A stretch of DNA of 64,000 nucleotides from Sphingomonas alpina (lineage in GTDB: Bacteria; Pseudomonadota; Alphaproteobacteria; Sphingomonadales; Sphingomonadaceae). The stretch lies in NCBI RefSeq assembly GCF_014490665.1, contig NZ_CP061038.1:3720001-3784000 (forward strand), in the 5' to 3' direction. This document shows positions 35,596-45,399 of this stretch, piece after piece. Each line of letters opens with the position of its first letter. Within the stretch, counting starts at the first letter, position 1. The translations under genes and the position numbers were made by a program. The notes under the pieces were generated by a model. That model was not told where the DNA came from, ran no database searches, and saw only the letters and a program-made list of their open reading frames with translations.

Positions 35596-35805
35596 CCGCT
35601 GTTTCCCCCTGTTTGCTCCAAAAAAAAAAAGCGACCCCTGTTAAGTTGGATTCTGAGCGAATATTTTTATATCTGTTTCAATGGCTTGAGACATTCTACC
35701 GCTGTTATTCGAAACCGTAATAACAGGGGTGGGCTGACCCCTGTTATTTGCCGGAACAGCGGTCGCGGCAAGGCTCGATAGTGTCCGGTCATGTCAAAGA
35801 GCGGG
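35596..35805 (-). repeat. Intergenic repeat element, copy 3 of 3 (210 bp, inverted)
   Basis: Inverted relative to copies 1 and 2. Read on the minus strand it begins CCCGCTCTTTGACATG (ending at 35805), contains TCCAACTTAACAGGGGT followed by a T run, and ends AACAGCGG (35596). The strongest structure is a perfect 12-bp inverted repeat with a 6-nt loop at 35719-35748 (AATAACAGGGGT / ACCCCTGTTATT). It lies in the 35588-35899 gap between convergent genes, as copy 1 does. The remainder of the gap shows nothing else. Confidence 0.8.
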
Positions 35806-35899
35806 GCGGAGCGCCGGCTGGCGCCCCGTCCTCCGCCACTCTGTCATGACCTGCAGCCGGGTTGAATCGGCACAGTCGGGGAGTAAAGCCGGAGCCTCC

Positions 35900-37126
35900 C
35901 TAGCCCGCATGCAGCGCGGCATCGAATGCGCTCGCCGCATCCTTGCCGGCGATACGGGTCAGCAGGTCGAGGAACTGCTTCGTGGTATTGGGCGTGGTCC
36001 GGCTGACCTCAAGCAGCAGCGTGTCCATCCTGTCGCGGCCGATGCGCTGTTCCAGGTCGAACAGCAGCAATGGCCCCTTCTGATAGAGCTGGACGCGGTT
36101 GGGGCGGCCATGGCCCATCACCGGCCCCGCCTTGGCCGCCTCGGCACGCTTGGCGTCAAGCAACTGCCTGGCCGTATCCGGTCCCATTGTCGCGTCGATA
36201 TAGCGGATCGCGACATATTCGGCAGTCGATTCGACCAGCCAGAAATCGTCAGTGAGCGGACTTGCCGAGCGCCACCAGGCATGAGCGAATTCATGGGCGA
36301 CATGACGCGCGGTCCCGGCCTCGACCAGCGGGCCTTCGGGGCGGCCGCTGTCATTGACCACGGTATAGCCGGTCCGGCTATAGCCCAGCCGGCGCGCACG
36401 CGAGACCGCGACCATGCGGATCGGATCGGGCAACGGATCGAACCATTTCGCCAGATAGGCCGAGGCCGCCAGCGCATGGCGCTGATAGAGTTGCGAGACC
36501 GGCGTGGTCAGGTCGGTGGCATAATATTCGACCCCCGGCCCCGCCGCCTTGTGCAGCCCGCGCATTGCTACCAGCGGCAGATCCACATCGAGCTGCGGGC
36601 GGTGAATGATGACGCCGGTCGACGTGCGCCTGACCTCGCCCTGCGCGACGACAATGAGATCTTTGGCCAGTCCGTCGATCCGCGCGTCGACGTCGAACAT
36701 GGTCTGGATGTCCGCGCCGAAGGGCAGCCACATATGGTCGATGAACAGTTCGACCCCCTCGGGCCGGATCGGCGCCACGCCGTCGGTCTCGGCCGGTGCG
36801 AGCGGGCCGCGATAGCGGAAGCGCAACGTCCGCTTGCCGGCGGGATAGCTGAGCGTGATCCGGTTCAGTGCAGCGACCGGGGTTTCGGCCGCCACCGTCT
36901 CCACCCGCACATCGCCGCCGAAATCGCCGGGTACGAGCACGAAACGACGGCCGAGCAGGAACGCCTTGCCTGTCCCCGCCGCAGCCTCGGGCAAGGTGAT
37001 CCGGACATCGGCATCGAGCATGCCGTCCGCGCCGATCGTCGCGCGAACATCATAATGAATGGTGTCGGCGGCATGCGCGGCAAAGGGCGTCAGGGCGAGC
37101 AGCAGCGCGGCAAGCAGGCGGATCAT
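35900..37126 (-). CDS. M1-like (gluzincin) peptidase, paralogue 1
   Basis: A 408-residue secreted protein (signal MIRLLAALLLALTPFAAHA). ARHVAHEFAHAWW holds the HEFAH zinc motif (278-282), and FWLVESTAEY supplies the Glu ligand (299) as in M1 aminopeptidases. It is about half the size of a standard M1 enzyme and the usual GxMEN exopeptidase motif is not seen. It shares layout and motifs with the protein at 52880-54169. It is the last gene of the nine-gene operon and overlaps the amidohydrolase by 4 nt (start at ATG 37126). Confidence 0.82.
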   Translation of the reverse strand: MIRLLAALLLALTPFAAHAADTIHYDVRATIGADGMLDADVRITLPEAAAGTGKAFLLGRRFVLVPGDFGGDVRVETVAAETPVAALNRITLSYPAGKRTLRFRYRGPLAPAETDGVAPIRPEGVELFIDHMWLPFGADIQTMFDVDARIDGLAKDLIVVAQGEVRRTSTGVIIHRPQLDVDLPLVAMRGLHKAAGPGVEYYATDLTTPVSQLYQRHALAASAYLAKWFDPLPDPIRMVAVSRARRLGYSRTGYTVVNDSGRPEGPLVEAGTARHVAHEFAHAWWRSASPLTDDFWLVESTAEYVAIRYIDATMGPDTARQLLDAKRAEAAKAGPVMGHGRPNRVQLYQKGPLLLFDLEQRIGRDRMDTLLLEVSRTTPNTTKQFLDLLTRIAGKDAASAFDAALHAG

Positions 37127-38412
37127 CGTTCGAACACCTCGCCACCCTTCATGACGAAGGAGATTTTCTGGAGCATCGAAACGTCGGCGAGCGGGTCGCC
37201 CGTGGTCGCGACGATATCGGCGGCCATGCCGGGCTTGAGCGCACCGACCTTGCCGGCCAGCCCGAGATGATCGGCACCGCTGGTCGTCGCCGCACGGATC
37301 GCCTCGAGCGGGGTCAGGCCGGCGCGCACCAGCAAGGTGAATTCGCGCGCATTGTCGCCGTGGCGGCTGACGCTCGAATCCGTGCCGAACGCGATCTTCA
37401 CGCCCGCCGCATGCGCGCGGCGCGCCATGTCGAGCATCTTCGGCCCGACCTCGACCGCCTTGGCCTTCGCCGCGGGGCTGAGAAAGGAATTGGGATCGTT
37501 GCCCCACAGCGTAACGGTGTCGCCGGCGAGCAGCGTCGGCACGAGATAGGCGCCCTTCGCCTTGAACAGCCGGATCGATTCCGCATCGAGATAGGTGCCG
37601 TGCTCGATCGAATCGCCGCCCGCGATCAGGAACGCGTTGACGCCGTTGGCACCGTGCGCATGGGCGGTGACGCGCCGGCCGAGATTATGGGCGGTCCCGA
37701 CGATCGCGTTGAGTTCCTCCTGAGTGAATTGCTGGCCCAGCCCGGCGGCGATGTCGGACAGGACGGCACCGGTCGCCACCACCTTGATGACATCGGCACC
37801 GCGCTGGATCTGCTGGCGCACCACGCGGCGGCAATCATCCGCACCGGAGCAGAGATTGGGACGCTGCAGCGCCCGGATCACCTCGGGGCGATAGCCGAAC
37901 ACATCGCCTTCGCCGCCATGCGGGCTGATCACATTGCCCGCCGCGACGATGCGCGGCCCCGGCACCTTGCCTTGCGCGATGCCGTCGCGCAGCGCGAAGA
38001 TCGCTTCATTCTCCTCGCCCAGATCGGCCACCGTGGTGAAGCCCGCGCCAAGGATCTTGCGCGCGTTCATCACCCCCTGAATGGCGAGATCCGACGCGGT
38101 CTGCACCGTGCGGCGCAATTTGTCGTCGGGGCCGTTCTCATGACAGATATGGACATGGCTATCGATCAGGCCGGGCAGGACAAAGCGATCGCGCAGATCG
38201 ACCACATCGCCATCGGGCCCATCGACAAAGCCGTCGCGGATTTCGACGATGCGGCCGTCGCGCACCACGATCGTCTTGTTGCTCTCGACCCGGCCGGTCG
38301 CAGGATCGGCGAGCAGGCGCCCGGCCTGGATATAGGTCGTGCGCGGCGCGGGCGCGGCAGCGGTCAGCGCCAGCGCGAAGGCCAGTGCAGCAAGCGAACG
38401 GCGGAAGCTCAT
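37123..38412 (-). CDS. Secreted amidohydrolase (imidazolonepropionase/prolidase-like)
   Basis: A 429-residue protein with signal peptide (SLAALAFALALTAAAPA). Complete active-site motifs: HVH in LIDSHVHICHE, Lys in DVIKVVATGAV, His in VTAHAHG and SIEHGTY, and Asp in IAFGTDSSV. This matches the metal-dependent amidohydrolases annotated as Xaa-Pro or acyl-amino-acid hydrolases. It overlaps both the M28 gene upstream and the M1-like gene downstream by 4 nt, so it belongs to the TonB-receptor operon and probably cleaves products of the peptidases there. Confidence 0.9.
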   Translation of the reverse strand: MSFRRSLAALAFALALTAAAPAPRTTYIQAGRLLADPATGRVESNKTIVVRDGRIVEIRDGFVDGPDGDVVDLRDRFVLPGLIDSHVHICHENGPDDKLRRTVQTASDLAIQGVMNARKILGAGFTTVADLGEENEAIFALRDGIAQGKVPGPRIVAAGNVISPHGGEGDVFGYRPEVIRALQRPNLCSGADDCRRVVRQQIQRGADVIKVVATGAVLSDIAAGLGQQFTQEELNAIVGTAHNLGRRVTAHAHGANGVNAFLIAGGDSIEHGTYLDAESIRLFKAKGAYLVPTLLAGDTVTLWGNDPNSFLSPAAKAKAVEVGPKMLDMARRAHAAGVKIAFGTDSSVSRHGDNAREFTLLVRAGLTPLEAIRAATTSGADHLGLAGKVGALKPGMAADIVATTGDPLADVSMLQKISFVMKGGEVFER

Positions 38413-39809
38413 TTTGCGGTCCCCCTGGGCCTGAAATCGGTATCGCCATCGGCGGCAAGCCAGATGAGTCCCGCCCAGGCCGCGACATTCTGATCGAGCG
38501 ACGTACGGTCGATCTTGTCGAGCGTATCATCGGCAGTGTGGTGATAGTCGAAATAGCGGCTCGCGCTCTGCTGCAGCACGAAAGCGGGCACGCCGGCATC
38601 GACCAAAGGCGCGATATCGACGCCGCCGCGCCCCGGCGGCTCGCGCGCTGGCACGATCGCGAGCGGGCCGAGGATGCGCAGTGCCGCCGCCTCGAACGCG
38701 CTGCCCTTCAGATGATCGGGCACGGCCAGCGCGACGATCGGATCGGCGCCCTCATCGCTTTCCATCGCCAGCACATGCTTCGCCATGGCCGCCATGCGCG
38801 GATCGCGATAGGCACGGCCGCTGACATCGGCGCTGTCGGGCTGAGTCACTTCCTCTGCGCCGTAGAAGACGATGCGGATCGTACGGCGCGGGTGGCGCTT
38901 CTGCTCGCCGATCAGTTTCGCCGCAGCCGTGATGATCGCGACGCCGGCGCCGTCGTCGATCGCGCCGGTACCCAGATCCCAGCTGTCGAGATGCGCGCCG
39001 AGCAGCACGATCTCATCCGCGGCGCCACTGCCGGGGATGTCGCCGGTGACGTAGCTGGTGATCGCACCCGGCTGATAGGAAGCGGTCGACGACAGCCGCA
39101 CGCGGACCCGTTCGCCCAGCGCCTCCAGCCGCGCGATCTGATCGGCGTCGGGCACCGACAGCGCGAAACTCGGGATCGGCACCTTGCCGTCGATGTAGCG
39201 GGTCGAGCCGGTGTGCGGCAGCCGGTGGCTGTCGGTGCCGACCGAGCGCATCAGAAAACCGATCGCGCCCCGCGTTGCCGCCTCGCTCGGGCCAAACGCC
39301 CGGACCCGGCCGACATAGCCATAGCCGAAGCCGGTCCCGCCCCGGGGCATCGCCAGATCGACCAGTGCGATCTTGCCGGCGAGCGATCCGGGCGCGGCCA
39401 GCTTCAATGCCTCGAGCGAGGCGAACGAGACGACCTCCCCCTCGATCGCGCCGCCCGGCGTCGCGGGCGATCCGCCAAGCGCCGTCGCGGCGAGCGGTTG
39501 CGGATGGGGTAGCAGGATCGCCACGCTTTCCTGCCCGCGCGTCCAGCCGGTGATCGCGAAATCATGCACCGCGACGTTGCGGAAGCCATATTCCTTGAGC
39601 TTTGCCGCCGCCCAGCGCGCCGCAGCACGCTCGCTCGCCGAACCGGCCGGGCGCGGGCCGAACCGCGTGGTCAGTTCGGAGACCATGTCCCAAGCCACGG
39701 TGGCGCCGGTATTGGCACGGCGGACGAGCTGCGTCGCGGTGGTTTCGCCATCGGCGGCAAGCGCCGGCGTCGAGATCGCCAGCGCGGCAAGGGCAAGCAG
39801 CGCCCTCAT
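38409..39809 (-). CDS. M28 zinc aminopeptidase with PA domain
   Basis: A 466-residue secreted protein (signal MRALLALAALAISTPALA). The di-zinc site appears in GAHLDSWDLGTGAIDDGAG, VFYGAEEV and YFDYHHTADDT. A protease-associated insert precedes it (about residues 120-230, GSLAGKIALVDL). It removes N-terminal residues from peptides in the periplasm. It overlaps the DUF885 gene upstream and the amidohydrolase gene downstream by 4 nt each. Confidence 0.92.
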   Translation of the reverse strand: MRALLALAALAISTPALAADGETTATQLVRRANTGATVAWDMVSELTTRFGPRPAGSASERAAARWAAAKLKEYGFRNVAVHDFAITGWTRGQESVAILLPHPQPLAATALGGSPATPGGAIEGEVVSFASLEALKLAAPGSLAGKIALVDLAMPRGGTGFGYGYVGRVRAFGPSEAATRGAIGFLMRSVGTDSHRLPHTGSTRYIDGKVPIPSFALSVPDADQIARLEALGERVRVRLSSTASYQPGAITSYVTGDIPGSGAADEIVLLGAHLDSWDLGTGAIDDGAGVAIITAAAKLIGEQKRHPRRTIRIVFYGAEEVTQPDSADVSGRAYRDPRMAAMAKHVLAMESDEGADPIVALAVPDHLKGSAFEAAALRILGPLAIVPAREPPGRGGVDIAPLVDAGVPAFVLQQSASRYFDYHHTADDTLDKIDRTSLDQNVAAWAGLIWLAADGDTDFRPRGTAK

Positions 39810-41632
39810 GCGCTGACCGGCTTGCCGCCGGCCGCGACCCAGGCGTCGATCGTTTGTTCGAGAATCGCCAGCGGCAGCGGCCCGTTGCCGAGCACGGTGT
39901 CGTGGAAAGCGCGAATGTCGAAGCGCGCACCGAGCCGGGCTTTGGCACGCTCGCGCAGCTCGACGATCTTGCGCATGCCGACATAATAGGAACAGGCCTG
40001 ACCGGGCAGGACGATATAGCGGTCAACCTCGCGCTGATTGTCGTAATGGCTGCTCGGCATGTTGGCGTCCATGTAATCGACCGCCTGTTTGCGGGTCCAT
40101 TTCATCGCATGGATGCCGGTATCGACCACCAGCCGGCAGGCGCGCATCAGTTCGAGCGACAGCCGCCCGAAATCGTCATAAGGGTCGGGATAGAGCCCGA
40201 TCTCCTTGGCGAGCCGCTCGGAATAAAGCCCCCAGCCCTCGCTGAACGCGGCGTTGCTGGCGAAACGGCGAAACCTGGGCAGGCCATCCAGATCATGTGC
40301 GATGCAGGTCTCGAAATGATGCCCCGGGATCGCCTCATGATAGAGCGTCGCCGCGAGCTGCCATTTGGGCTGGGCCTTCAGGTCGTAAAGGTTGATGAAG
40401 AAGACGCCCGGCTGCGATCCGGTCTGGGGCGGATTTTGGTAAAAGGCCTTGGCCGCGGATTTCTCGCGCCATGCCTCGACCGGACGCACGACAACCGCCT
40501 GTTTCGGAATGCGCGTGAACAATTCGCCCTGTCGTGCATGAACTTCGGCGAGCAGTCGTTCGGCATCCGCGATATAGGCCGCCTTGCCCGCATCGGTCGC
40601 CGGATAGAAGAATTTCGGGTCGGTCCGGACATATGTGAAGAAGCCCTGCAGCGTACCGGCAAAACCGACTTTCGCCTGGATTTGCGCCATCTCGTCATGA
40701 ATCCGCGCAACCTGGTCGAGCCCGAGCTTGTGCAGTTCAGCGGGCGTCACCGGCAGCGTGGTGTAGCTTTTCAGCTGCTGGCGATAGAAAAGCGCGCCCT
40801 GCGGCAGTTTCCATACGCCGTCACGATCATCGGCCGCCGCTTGCGCCGCAGTGAGATGCGCGATCAGCGTGCGATAGCCCGTGCCGAACGGCCCCGTCAG
40901 CCCGGCCTCCGCGCGTGCCAGCAGCGCGGCTTGCTCGGTGTCGGGCAGGTTCGCCTTGGCGATCTTGGCCCGGAAATCGGCCAGGATCGGGCATTCGGCG
41001 GGGCCGGCATCGAATGGCCTGCCCCTGAGCATATTCTCGCTCGGTTCGATCAGCAGCGCATAGACGAAGCGCGGCGGCCTGACCCCGGCCTTTTCCTGCC
41101 GGTCAAGCTCGATCACCACCTGGCCGAGCAGCGGACCAACCCCCTCGATCCGCGCGCAATAGGCGCGCGCATCGGCCAGATCGCCGATCGGATGGGCGTT
41201 GAGCAAGGTGATCGGGATCCGCGTGTGCAGCCCACCCATCTGAGTCATGATGTAATCGTCGCGGCGCAGCGCAAAGCCGGCGATCGATTCTTCGGCATTC
41301 TCGGCGAAGATGCGATAGCTGATCTGCGCCTGGGGAGAGAGTTTGGCGCGATCGAAGGTCCGCAGGGTCGCCAGATCCTGTTTCAGCAGATCCATAGTCT
41401 CGATCGCGCGCGCATCGCTGATGTCAGTCCATTTGTCCTGGTCGCGCTTGATGCCCAGTTGCGACTGACGCACCGGGTTGCGATCGATCCCGCGCTGCCA
41501 GATGCGCTCGAAGAACGCGTCGAGCCGCGCGTCCTCATCGCCCGCGATCGCCCAGACCGGCGGCGCGGCGAGCGTGCCGACCAGGGCGGCGGCACCCGTG
41601 GCGAATTGCCGGCGCGAAATCGTCAGGGTCAT
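39806..41632 (-). CDS. DUF885 metallohydrolase, copy 1 (Tat-exported)
   Basis: About 608 residues from ATG 41632. The leader TLTISRRQFATGAAALVGTLAAPPVWA is a Tat signal. LYHEAIPGHHFE carries the HExxxGHH zinc motif of DUF885 proteins, and AFSEGWGLYSERL the downstream Glu. Members of this family have been linked to peptide hydrolysis, but the specificity is unknown. Its end reads LGNGPLPLAILEQTIDAW, almost repeated in the next gene, so the two are tandem duplicates. It overlaps both neighbours by 4 nt. Confidence 0.9.
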   Translation of the reverse strand: MTLTISRRQFATGAAALVGTLAAPPVWAIAGDEDARLDAFFERIWQRGIDRNPVRQSQLGIKRDQDKWTDISDARAIETMDLLKQDLATLRTFDRAKLSPQAQISYRIFAENAEESIAGFALRRDDYIMTQMGGLHTRIPITLLNAHPIGDLADARAYCARIEGVGPLLGQVVIELDRQEKAGVRPPRFVYALLIEPSENMLRGRPFDAGPAECPILADFRAKIAKANLPDTEQAALLARAEAGLTGPFGTGYRTLIAHLTAAQAAADDRDGVWKLPQGALFYRQQLKSYTTLPVTPAELHKLGLDQVARIHDEMAQIQAKVGFAGTLQGFFTYVRTDPKFFYPATDAGKAAYIADAERLLAEVHARQGELFTRIPKQAVVVRPVEAWREKSAAKAFYQNPPQTGSQPGVFFINLYDLKAQPKWQLAATLYHEAIPGHHFETCIAHDLDGLPRFRRFASNAAFSEGWGLYSERLAKEIGLYPDPYDDFGRLSLELMRACRLVVDTGIHAMKWTRKQAVDYMDANMPSSHYDNQREVDRYIVLPGQACSYYVGMRKIVELRERAKARLGARFDIRAFHDTVLGNGPLPLAILEQTIDAWVAAGGKPVSA

Positions 41633-43428
41633 GTCGGCTTTCCTCCGCCCGCGATCCACGCGGTCATCGTCTCATCGAGCAGGGCCAGCGGCAATGGCCC
41701 GTTGCCGAGCAGCGCATCATTGAAGCGGCGCTGATCGTAGCGCGGCCCAAGCGTCTTCTCCGCCTGGCTGCGCAACTCCATCATCTTGAGCTTGCCGGTC
41801 TCGTACGCCGTCGCCTGCCCTGGCGTGACGATGTAGCGCTGGATCGCGGTGATATTGTCGGCATGACCGTTCGCGGTGTTGCGATCGAGCCAGTCGACCG
41901 CCGCCTCGCGGCTCCAGCGCAGATGATGCACGCCGGTATCGACCACCAGCCGGCCGGCGCGCATCAACTCCTCGGACAATTGCCCGAACGCCTGATACGG
42001 GTCGTCGTACAGGCCCATCGCATAGGGAAGTTGCTCGGCGTAGAGCGCCCAGCCCTCGCTATAGGCCGTATAGCCGCCATGCCGGCGAAAGCTCGGCAGG
42101 CTGGTCAACTCCTGGCTGATGGCATTTTCGAGATGATGCCCGGGCACGCCTTCATGGAAGGACAGCGAGGACAGCGCATAGCGCGGCAGGTTCCGCATCT
42201 CGACCGTGTTGACGTAAAGGATGCCCGGCCGCGATCCGTCCGGCGCGCCGGCGAAATAGCCGGCGGTGCCAGCCGATTTCTCGAGCCAGGGCTCGACCGG
42301 CTTGACCACCATCTTTCCCCTGGGGACGCGCGTCATCACCTCGCCGAGCCGCGCCTCGACCGCGGCGATCCGGCCGCGCATCGCGTCGAGATAGGCGGCC
42401 TTCCCCTGCACCGTGTTGGGGTAGTAGAATTTCGGATCGGTCTGGACGTGGCGGAAGAAATCGGGAAGCGCGCCGGTGAAGCCGGTCTTTTTCATCACCT
42501 CGCGCATCGCCGCCTGGATCCGCGCGACCTCCTCAAGGCCGGTCTGGTGGACCTGTTGCGGGGTCAGCGGCAGGGTCGTTTCGAGTTCGAGCGCCGCCAG
42601 ATAATAGGCGTCGCCATCCGGCAGGCTCCACACGCCGTCGTTATGCGACATCACGGCTTGCGAGGCCCTGAGCCAGTCGATCAGCAGGCGGAAGCCGGGG
42701 CCGAACCCCTCGCGCATCGCCGCCCCGGCATCGGCCACGAGCTTCGCGTGCACGGCATCGGGCAGGCCGAGCCCGGCAATTTTACCCTTGAAGTCGGCCA
42801 GGATCGGGCTGTCGCCATCGCCGCCGAACGGCGCGCCGCGCAGCAGATTCTCGCAATTGCCGATCACCAGCGGATAGGAGAAGGCAGGCGGCCGCACCCC
42901 TGCCGCCGCCTGGCGCTCGAGCCCTGCCACGATGCCCGCCAGATAGGGCTTCACCCCGATCAGCCGCGCGACATAGGCCTCCGCATCGGCGCGGTCGCGG
43001 ATCGGGTGATTGTTGATCAGCGTCTGCGGAATGGTGCGTTGCGGACCGCGCATCTGGCAGACCGGATAGCGGTTGCCACGCCAGCGATAGGATTTCAGCG
43101 TCTCGGCGCCGTCATAGGCGAACACCGCGCAGCTCAGCCGCCGTGCCGGATCGAGCGCCGCCTGGTCGAAGGTGGCGAGTTCGGCCAGCTCCTTGCGCGC
43201 CATTGCCGCATCCTCGGTGGCGCGCGCTTCGCCGGTATCGGGCCAGCGGTCCATGCCCGATTTGAGGCCGAGCCCGGTCTGGCTGAGTGGATCGCGCGAC
43301 ACCCGGCGCTGGAAACACGCCGCGAAGAAGCGATCGAGCCGCGCCGCCTCGCTTTCCGCCGCCCAGCCGGGGCAAGCAGCCGCAGCCGCGCCCGCCGCCA
43401 GCAGGGTGCGCCGCGTGAAAGCGATCAT
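41629..43428 (-). CDS. DUF885 metallohydrolase, copy 2 (Tat-exported)
   Basis: A 599-residue paralogue of the adjacent DUF885 protein. It has a Tat-like leader (AFTRRTLLAAGAAAAACPGWAA), the zinc motif SFHEGVPGHHLE, and AYSEGWALYAEQL. The alignment with copy 1 runs end to end (PKFYYPNT..GKAAY, RLVVDTGVHHLRWSREAAVDW, LLGNGPLPLALLDETMTAW). Two diverged copies side by side suggest different but related substrates. It overlaps the S9 peptidase gene upstream by 4 nt. Confidence 0.9.
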   Translation of the reverse strand: MIAFTRRTLLAAGAAAAACPGWAAESEAARLDRFFAACFQRRVSRDPLSQTGLGLKSGMDRWPDTGEARATEDAAMARKELAELATFDQAALDPARRLSCAVFAYDGAETLKSYRWRGNRYPVCQMRGPQRTIPQTLINNHPIRDRADAEAYVARLIGVKPYLAGIVAGLERQAAAGVRPPAFSYPLVIGNCENLLRGAPFGGDGDSPILADFKGKIAGLGLPDAVHAKLVADAGAAMREGFGPGFRLLIDWLRASQAVMSHNDGVWSLPDGDAYYLAALELETTLPLTPQQVHQTGLEEVARIQAAMREVMKKTGFTGALPDFFRHVQTDPKFYYPNTVQGKAAYLDAMRGRIAAVEARLGEVMTRVPRGKMVVKPVEPWLEKSAGTAGYFAGAPDGSRPGILYVNTVEMRNLPRYALSSLSFHEGVPGHHLENAISQELTSLPSFRRHGGYTAYSEGWALYAEQLPYAMGLYDDPYQAFGQLSEELMRAGRLVVDTGVHHLRWSREAAVDWLDRNTANGHADNITAIQRYIVTPGQATAYETGKLKMMELRSQAEKTLGPRYDQRRFNDALLGNGPLPLALLDETMTAWIAGGGKPT

Positions 43429-45389
43429 GGTCCGAGCGGAAGGTCGCCGGCGACCGCATTGCCCTCCGCGCGCGGCGCAGTTCCGCCGCGGACATATTTG
43501 TCGAGGAAATCGCGGATCGTGCGATAGGCGACGATCTGATTGGCCTTTTTGCGGAAGCCATGACCTTCATCGGCGAATTCGACATAGTCGACCGGCACGC
43601 CATTGGCCTTGGCCTTGGCGACGATGTCCTGCGATTCGACCGGCAGCACGCGGGGATCATTGGCGCCCTGCAGCACCAGCAGCGGCCGCTTGATCCGCTC
43701 GGCATGGAATACCGGCGAGATCTTGCGCAGATAGGCGTCGTCCTTGTCGGGATCGCCGACCTCGGTGAAGAGCAGCTGGCGCAGATCCTCCCACCAGGCC
43801 GGCGTGTTCTTGAGCAGCCGCGGCCAGTTGGCGACACCGTAGAGATCGACGCCGGCGGCGAACGCGTCGGGACGGAAGGTCAGGCCGGCAAGCGTCATAT
43901 AGCCGCCATAGCTTTGCCCCTGGATCGCGACCCTGGCCGGATCGACAAAGCCGGTCTCGGCGAGCATCTTCTTGGCGGCGACGACATCGTCGAGATCGGC
44001 ATCGCCGTGACGATGGTCGTCCATATGGTAGAAGCTGCGGCCCGACCCACCGCTGCCGCGATTGTTGATCTCGAACACGACATAGCCGCCATTGACGAGA
44101 TACTGGACCAGCGGGCGATAGCCGATGCGGCTTTCGTCGCCCGGGCCGCCATGGACATGGACCACCGCCGGGCGGCGATCGCCGGGCTTCGCGCCCCTCG
44201 GCACATAGAGAATGCCCGGCACGGAGACGCCGTCATAGGATTTGAAGCGCACGACCTTGCCCGCGACCAGATCGCCCGGTGCGACGCCGGGCGGCTGCGC
44301 GCTGAGCAGCAGGCGTTTCCTGCCGGTCTTCAGGTCAAGGATCGAGACGTCGCCGGGGATCGCGCCATTGGCGGTCGACACGATCGCGAACGGCGCATTA
44401 TTGGCGAGCTGCACCCCGACCGTCGCACCAGGCGCCGGATCGGCAAAGGCGATCGGCTTCAGCGTCGTCGCGTCGAACAGATAGGGCCGGCTGCGCGCAT
44501 CCTCATTGACGCTGACCACCAGGGTCTTGCCGTCATCGGAGAGCGAGGCGCTTGCCACGTCCCATTTGGGCGCGAAGACCGTGGCGCGCGTGCCGGTCGC
44601 AAGATCGATCCGCGCCAGCCCGGCAAACTCGCCGCCATTGTCGGTGGTGTAATAGAGCGTCGCACCAGTCGTCGCGAAGGTCTGCGGTTCGCTCGAAACG
44701 GGCGTCGTGCCGGCGGTGACCTCGCTCAGCGCCTTGGCGGTGCGGTCATAGACATAGGTGCGCTTGTTGGCGTTGTCGTGGATCCGGCTCATCGCGACAT
44801 AGCGCCGGTCCGCGCTCACTGCGCGGATCTGGTATGCCTTGTCGTTCTGGAACAGCAGAGTCCTGGCGTATCCATCGGCCGCGATTTCGTAGAGGTCGAA
44901 ATAGCGCGGGTCGCGTTCGTTGGTCTGGACGAAGAAGGATTTGCCGTCCTTCGCCCATTCGACGAAGCGCGCGACATGCCTGGTGCCGGGCGTGACGTCG
45001 CGGACCTGCCCGTCGACTTCGCGGACATAGATATGGGCGAGCTCGTTGCCGCCCTGGTCGCTCGAATAGAGGATGCGCTCGTCGTGCGGGAAATAGCCGA
45101 TCGAGCTGACCGTCTCCTTCGTTGAATCGGTGAGCTGCTTGATCGGACCGCCATCGACCGGAACGACATAGAGATTGGCGATCCCGGTCCGGTTGCTGGT
45201 CGTCAGCAATTTCCTGTTGTCGGGCGACAGCGATGCGCCGCCGAAACTGTCGCCGCCCATCAATTGCTCGATGGTGTAGCGTTTGGCCGGCGGCGCGTCG
45301 GCCGCCGCCGTGGGAGAGGCCAGGCACAGGGTCAGTGCCAGACATCCGATTGCCCTGTACAAATGCCGTCTCCCACGCACGCCGATCAT
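43425..45389 (-). CDS. S9 prolyl-oligopeptidase-family serine peptidase
   Basis: A 654-residue secreted protein (leader LYRAIGCLALTLCLASPTAAA). The N-terminal two-thirds is a beta-propeller (repeats such as ASLSPDNRKLLTTS, VEWAKDGKSFFVQT, ASLSDDGKTLVVS). The C-terminal alpha/beta-hydrolase has the triad Ser 493 (GQSYGGYM), Asp 578 (GANDPRV) and His 610 (DEGHGF). It lies 10 nt downstream of the TonB receptor gene. Lasso-peptide isopeptidases in related bacteria are S9 proteins next to FecI/FecR-type receptors, but no lasso biosynthesis genes are seen, so a general oligopeptidase role is as likely. Confidence 0.9.
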   Translation of the reverse strand: MIGVRGRRHLYRAIGCLALTLCLASPTAAADAPPAKRYTIEQLMGGDSFGGASLSPDNRKLLTTSNRTGIANLYVVPVDGGPIKQLTDSTKETVSSIGYFPHDERILYSSDQGGNELAHIYVREVDGQVRDVTPGTRHVARFVEWAKDGKSFFVQTNERDPRYFDLYEIAADGYARTLLFQNDKAYQIRAVSADRRYVAMSRIHDNANKRTYVYDRTAKALSEVTAGTTPVSSEPQTFATTGATLYYTTDNGGEFAGLARIDLATGTRATVFAPKWDVASASLSDDGKTLVVSVNEDARSRPYLFDATTLKPIAFADPAPGATVGVQLANNAPFAIVSTANGAIPGDVSILDLKTGRKRLLLSAQPPGVAPGDLVAGKVVRFKSYDGVSVPGILYVPRGAKPGDRRPAVVHVHGGPGDESRIGYRPLVQYLVNGGYVVFEINNRGSGGSGRSFYHMDDHRHGDADLDDVVAAKKMLAETGFVDPARVAIQGQSYGGYMTLAGLTFRPDAFAAGVDLYGVANWPRLLKNTPAWWEDLRQLLFTEVGDPDKDDAYLRKISPVFHAERIKRPLLVLQGANDPRVLPVESQDIVAKAKANGVPVDYVEFADEGHGFRKKANQIVAYRTIRDFLDKYVRGGTAPRAEGNAVAGDLPLGP

Positions 45390-45399
45390 CGATCTTGCC

